NCBI GenBank assembly: GCA_947466075.1
Contig: CANIBP010000013.1
Location: 1 to 64,000, forward strand
DNA length: 64,000 bases
Source: Verrucomicrobiaceae bacterium
GTDB lineage: Bacteria > Verrucomicrobiota > Verrucomicrobiia > Verrucomicrobiales > Verrucomicrobiaceae
Direction of reading: 5' to 3'
Under the pieces are notes generated by a model that saw nothing but the letters and a program-made list of their open reading frames with translations, did not search any database and was not told the origin of the DNA. Both the position numbers and the translations under genes were made by a program. Of this stretch, positions 60,788-64,000 are shown one piece after another (position 1 is the first letter of the stretch; each line of letters begins with the position of its first letter).

Positions 60788-61498
60788 TCAGTTCATCGCC
60801 TCACGAGCCGATTGGAACAGGTAATGCCCCCAGCCGAACTGCGTATCGCCGCTCCAATCAGGGTCATAATGCTGGCTTTTGAAGATGAAGCGCTCTGGAT
60901 GCGGCATTAGGCCAAAAACTCGCCCCGTGTCGTCTTGCAGGCCAGCGATGCCATTCGTCGAACCATTGACATTCGTCTCATAAAGCAGCGCGGCGTGACC
61001 TGACTTTACGTATTTGGCGGCATCATCCCCTTCGGTGACCAGACGGCCTTCCGCATGAGCGATCGGCAGTTCAAAATTCACGGGCAGCTTGCTCAGGTAG
61101 GGACTCGCTTTGGCCGCGGTTTTCTTCAAACCGACCCAGCGGCAAATAAAACGACCACTGGCGTTGTGAATCAGGCTGCCCTTCGGCAGCAGATCGAGCT
61201 GTGTGAGGATTTGAAAGCCGTTGCAGATGCCCAGCGCGTAGCCGCCTTTATCCACAAACGCCTTGAGCTTGTCGCCCAGCTTTGATTTCGTGATGAGCTG
61301 CGCGATGCGGCCCGACATCACATAGTCGCCGTAGCTGAAACCGCCGGAGAACACGATCATTTGCGCGCGATCCAGTGCGGCAGGCTCCACGAGCACAATG
61401 GGCATCACCTCCGCTGTAAAACCCGCCGCCTCCAGCGCACGGGCAGTTTCGGCATCACAATTGGTTCCGGGGAATTTCAGGAGCAGGGCGTGTGGCAT
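60788..61498 (-). CDS. purQ: phosphoribosylformylglycinamidine synthase, glutaminase subunit
   Basis: A 236-residue class I glutamine amidotransferase. FPGTNCDAETARALE (about 7-21), SGGFSYGDYVMSGRIA (about 51-66), ALGICNGFQIL with nucleophile Cys at about 91, and GLMPHPERF (His and Glu at about 207-209) are PurQ motifs. It supplies ammonia for FGAM synthesis with PurL/PurS, which are not in the window. Start ATG 61498 (MPHALLLKFPG). The SAICAR-synthetase-like gene is about 46 kb away, so the purine genes are scattered. Confidence 0.95.
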   Translation of the reverse strand: MPHALLLKFPGTNCDAETARALEAAGFTAEVMPIVLVEPAALDRAQMIVFSGGFSYGDYVMSGRIAQLITKSKLGDKLKAFVDKGGYALGICNGFQILTQLDLLPKGSLIHNASGRFICRWVGLKKTAAKASPYLSKLPVNFELPIAHAEGRLVTEGDDAAKYVKSGHAALLYETNVNGSTNGIAGLQDDTGRVFGLMPHPERFIFKSQHYDPDWSGDTQFGWGHYLFQSAREAMN

Positions 61499-61595
61499 GG
61501 GCGGGAATTCGTTCCGCATCTAGGCGAAGCCGCCGCCTCATGCAACCGCTTTGCCCAGTTGCACACATCGAGGCATGCACTAGCTTTCCTGTACC

Positions 61596-62108
61596 ATGTT
61601 CAAAGACCTCTTTTCCCCCACCAACACTTTCCTCTACGGCTTCGTGCTATGTGGCATTTTTCTCGTTCAGTCGCTGTATGGCCACTGGAAGACCAAGCGC
61701 GAGCTCAAGCGCTACAAAGGCATGCTCAGTGACAAACTCGAGCTCGACTCGAAGCAAACTCAAGACATCACCAAAGAGAAGACCGCCCTGAAGCAGGAAA
61801 ACGAAAATCTGCGCATGCAGATCGCCCGCCTCAATGAGCGTCCTGACAACAAGATGCAGCGTGAACTGGAGATCCTCGCCCGTGCCGAGAAACAGATGAC
61901 CATCAGCGCCCCCGGCTTCGCTCCAGCCTGGGAAATGGCCAAATCCGCCGCCCTTGGCCAGCTTGAGAACGAGGAGAAGGGCCAGTCCTTCCCGCAGAAG
62001 ATCTTCCGCAAACTCATCGGCTCCGGCTCGGCGCAAACCAACGTCGCTTTGCCCGAATCCGCCGCCGCAGCGGCCAAAAATGGCGAGGCAACGGCCACCG
62101 CGGCCTGA
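61596..62108 (+). CDS. single-span membrane protein with coiled coil
   Basis: A 170-residue protein: membrane helix FLYGFVLCGIFLVQSLYG (about 12-29), then a basic patch and a coiled coil (about 45-82; LDSKQTQDITKEKTALKQENENLRMQIARLNE) and an Ala-rich tail (ESAAAAAKNGEATATAA). The family is not recognised; layout resembles a small envelope or cell-division accessory protein but this is weak. It lies 13 bases upstream of dprA on the same strand and is likely co-transcribed. Start ATG 61596. Confidence 0.72.
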   Translation: MFKDLFSPTNTFLYGFVLCGIFLVQSLYGHWKTKRELKRYKGMLSDKLELDSKQTQDITKEKTALKQENENLRMQIARLNERPDNKMQRELEILARAEKQMTISAPGFAPAWEMAKSAALGQLENEEKGQSFPQKIFRKLIGSGSAQTNVALPESAAAAAKNGEATATAA

Positions 62109-62120
62109 ACTTGAGCGCGA

Positions 62121-63221
62121 ATGACCCGCACGGAGGCCTATCTCGCGCTCAACCTGCTGCCGCAGGTCGGTCCTGTGCGTGTTCGCAAGCTTTTACAGCA
62201 CTTCGGCAGTCCTGAGCGCATCCTGACCGCGAAATCGTCCGAGATTCTCCAAGTCGATGGCTTTGGCCTCGCGCAGGCAGAATCCATCGCCGGCTGGGAA
62301 TCACAGATCGACCTCAGTGGCGAACTGCAAAAAATCCGCGACCGCGAACTCACGCTCCTCACGCAAGAAGACGAACTCTACCCGCCGCTGCTGCGCGAAA
62401 TCCACGATCCGCCTTTAGTGCTTTACGTCTGGGGCAATCTCACCAAACGTGATCACAACGCCCTCGGCGTCGTCGGTAGCCGACATGCCACGCATTACGG
62501 CCTCAGCGCCACCAAGAAGCTCAGTTTTCAGATCGCTTATGCCGGTTACGCCGTGATCAGCGGTCTAGCACGTGGCATCGACACCGCCGCGCATGAGGCC
62601 GCACTCGCGGCTAAAGGACGCACCATCGCAGTCATTGGCTCCGGCATTGGCAAACTGTATCCGCCCGAGAACATGGCCCTCGCCGAGCGCATCGCGCAAA
62701 ACGGTGCGGTCATCAGCGAGTATCCCGTCGATCGCATCGCCGATAAACAAACCTTCCCCTATCGCAATCGAATCGTCGCTGGCTGGAGCTGCGGTTTGAT
62801 CGTCGTCGAGGCCCCTGCCCGCAGCGGTTCCCTTATCACCGCACAACAGGCCACCGATCAAGGCCGCACGGTCTATGCCGTGCCTGGTCCCATCGACAAA
62901 CCCACCTCCGCCGGTTGCAATCGCCTCATTCAACAAGGTGCCAAGCTCATCATGGATGGCGCCGACGTGCTCGATGATCTGATGACGCTGTTCCCCACCG
63001 CCCCCAGTGCCCCGAAGGTCGAAGAATCCCGGCCCGCTGTCACGCTCACGCTAGAAGAAGAAATTCTCTACAAGTCCATCGGCACCGACGAGTCTCACAT
63101 CAACGACATCACCACCGCCTCAGGCCTCACCACCGCCACAGTCTCAGCCACACTGATGCGTCTCGAAATGAAACGCCTCATTCGCGCTCTGCCAGGACGC
63201 AGGTATGTGCGGTTGGTGTGA
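62121..63221 (+). CDS. dprA: DNA-processing protein DprA
   Basis: A 366-residue DprA. An N-terminal HhH/SAM-like region (LNLLPQVGPVRVRKLLQHFGSP, about 9-30), then the Rossmann domain: GVVGSRHATHYG (about 115-126), ISGLARGIDTAAHEAALAAKGRTIAVIGSGIGKLYPPEN (about 148-185), SEYP, FPYRNRIVAGWSCGLIVVEAPARSGSLITAQQA and VPGPIDKPTSAGCNRLIQQGA. A C-terminal winged helix follows (about 310-366). It loads RecA onto incoming single-stranded DNA in transformation. Start ATG 62121. Confidence 0.95.
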   Translation: MTRTEAYLALNLLPQVGPVRVRKLLQHFGSPERILTAKSSEILQVDGFGLAQAESIAGWESQIDLSGELQKIRDRELTLLTQEDELYPPLLREIHDPPLVLYVWGNLTKRDHNALGVVGSRHATHYGLSATKKLSFQIAYAGYAVISGLARGIDTAAHEAALAAKGRTIAVIGSGIGKLYPPENMALAERIAQNGAVISEYPVDRIADKQTFPYRNRIVAGWSCGLIVVEAPARSGSLITAQQATDQGRTVYAVPGPIDKPTSAGCNRLIQQGAKLIMDGADVLDDLMTLFPTAPSAPKVEESRPAVTLTLEEEILYKSIGTDESHINDITTASGLTTATVSATLMRLEMKRLIRALPGRRYVRLV

Positions 63222-63234
63222 GTGACGCTCCCGA

Positions 63235-64000
63235 TCACGCATCAATCAACTCCGCCCACTCCGTCATGTGTCGCTCCCACGTCAGTGGCAGAACCGTGGC
63301 GTGCGCCGCTTGGGACATGGCTGCGCGTTGGGTTTCGCCAAGATCGAGTGCTTCCTGTATACGCTGAGCGAGTTCGGCGGCTTGCTGCGGATGGTAGAGC
63401 ATGAAGCCATTCTCGCCGTTTCGAATTTGATCAACGGCACCATCCATGACGGAGACGATACCAGGCGTGCCGCAGGCCATGCTTTGCAGTACGGTATTGG
63501 AAAAAGCGTCATACTGCGTGGGATGCACAAACCAGTCGGCGGACTGATACAGCTCTACGAGATTGCTGGTCACGGGGACAGCGCGAATGCGTGGGGCGAT
63601 GCCAAGGCGCTTGATTTTTTCTCGCAAGGCGGGGCTGAGGCTTTTTCCGGCGATCCATAAGGTGGCGTCGATGGTTTGCATGGCCTCCAGTAGCGGCTCC
63701 AAACCACGGCGACGGTGGCTGAGTGAAACGAAGAGAAGCACGGGCTTCGTAGGATCGGTTTGCAGCTTGCGGCAGAGCAGTTCACGCACATTGGCGCGGT
63801 TCTCGGCTGGTTTGAAGAGCTGCGTCTCCACGGGCGGTGGGAGAATGCGGAAGCGGTCGCCATCGGTGCCGTAAATGCCCTGAAGTTGAGCCGCGACACG
63901 AGCAGAGCTGGTAACGAACTGCTTGGTCTCCTTGCCCGTGTAAAGCCGACGCTCCAAATGCAATTCATAGAGGTGCTTCAAGCTCCAGCGCTGCCAGAGT
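63235..64000 (-). CDS. glycosyltransferase family 4 protein (5' end outside window)
   Basis: The last 254 residues or so of a GT-B glycosyltransferase (Glycos_transf_1). FRILPPPVETQLFKPAENRANVREL and PVLLFVSLSHRRRGLEPLLEAMQTI precede the donor-binding region YQSADWFVHPTQYDAFSNTVLQSMACGTPGIVSVMDGAVDQI, whose E-x7-E motif is D-x-F-S-N-T-V-L-Q. The frame is open through the right edge of the window (LWQRWSLKH), so the start is not seen. It would add a sugar to LPS, a glycan or a small molecule. The gap from the convergent dprA is 13 bases. Confidence 0.88.
   Translation of the reverse strand, partial: LWQRWSLKHLYELHLERRLYTGKETKQFVTSSARVAAQLQGIYGTDGDRFRILPPPVETQLFKPAENRANVRELLCRKLQTDPTKPVLLFVSLSHRRRGLEPLLEAMQTIDATLWIAGKSLSPALREKIKRLGIAPRIRAVPVTSNLVELYQSADWFVHPTQYDAFSNTVLQSMACGTPGIVSVMDGAVDQIRNGENGFMLYHPQQAAELAQRIQEALDLGETQRAAMSQAAHATVLPLTWERHMTEWAELIDA

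Overview
The window looks like a chromosomal segment of a Gram-negative, menaquinone-using member of Verrucomicrobia, most likely Verrucomicrobiaceae and Prosthecobacter-like. This is inferred from content and not from a marker tree. Two DUF1501 proteins, a formylglycine sulfatase, a Tat-exported Gfo/Idh/MocA oxidoreductase, an esterase/SMP-30 gene, a CdsZ-type zinc-ribbon protein and GYF_2 proteins are typical of the Planctomycetes-Verrucomicrobia group. KdtA (waaA) and a TonB-dependent receptor show an outer membrane with LPS. Genes are densely packed and many neighbours overlap by a few bases.

Layout. 0-5 kb: tail of an ISL3-type transposase whose inverted repeat appears to carry the start codon of a GIY-YIG protein, then tRNA-Gln, an AGCS amino-acid symporter, a Gfo/Idh/MocA oxidoreductase with a textbook terminator, and a frameshifted GYF_2 membrane gene. 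5-13 kb: SDR, nitroreductase, sugar-phosphate isomerase, sulfatase, a small protein, a broken esterase/SMP-30 gene, a DUF1232 protein and glnS. 13-20 kb: SAICAR-synthetase-like gene, tRNA-Asn and tRNA-Met, menG/ubiE, tRNA-Leu, a prenyltransferase-fold protein, DUF1501, a zinc-ribbon membrane protein and a lipoprotein D-Ala-D-Ala carboxypeptidase. 20-29 kb: parvulin, PQQ-type propeller, HEPN/AbiU2-like protein, rsmD-waaA, nucleotidyltransferase, CdsZ-like protein and a second DUF1501. 29-38 kb: MurQ/GCKR-like SIS protein, menF-menD, a dhaK-CNB-dhaL cluster, and rnhB-yraN-PycTM-like membrane effector. 38-45 kb: hydrolase, M16 protease, thiE, then a cobalamin riboswitch driving a BtuB-like receptor. 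45-52 kb: AraC regulator, tRNA-Val and a six-gene minus-strand unit (TolQ/ExbB, ExbD, unknown, zinc ribbon, MoxR, DUF58-transglutaminase fusion). 52-64 kb: nagA, M20 amidohydrolase, MacB-like permease, three secreted repeat proteins preceded by a 21-bp degenerate array and an 8-bp microsatellite, purQ, a coiled-coil membrane protein, dprA and a truncated glycosyltransferase.

The genes work together in several small sets: menaquinone synthesis (menF, menD, menG), dihydroxyacetone phosphorylation (dhaK, dhaL with an interposed cyclic-nucleotide-binding protein), translation (glnS with tRNA-Gln), envelope energisation and assembly (TolQ/ExbD with MoxR/DUF58/transglutaminase), and B12 uptake under riboswitch control. 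No complete defence system, prophage or CRISPR array is present. The strongest unusual signals are the dhaK-CNB-dhaL arrangement near an orphan Pycsar-type effector, the DUF58-transglutaminase fusion operon, and the repeat-rich non-coding block at about 59.9-60.8 kb. At least three reading frames are broken at homopolymer runs, which may be real decay or sequencing error.
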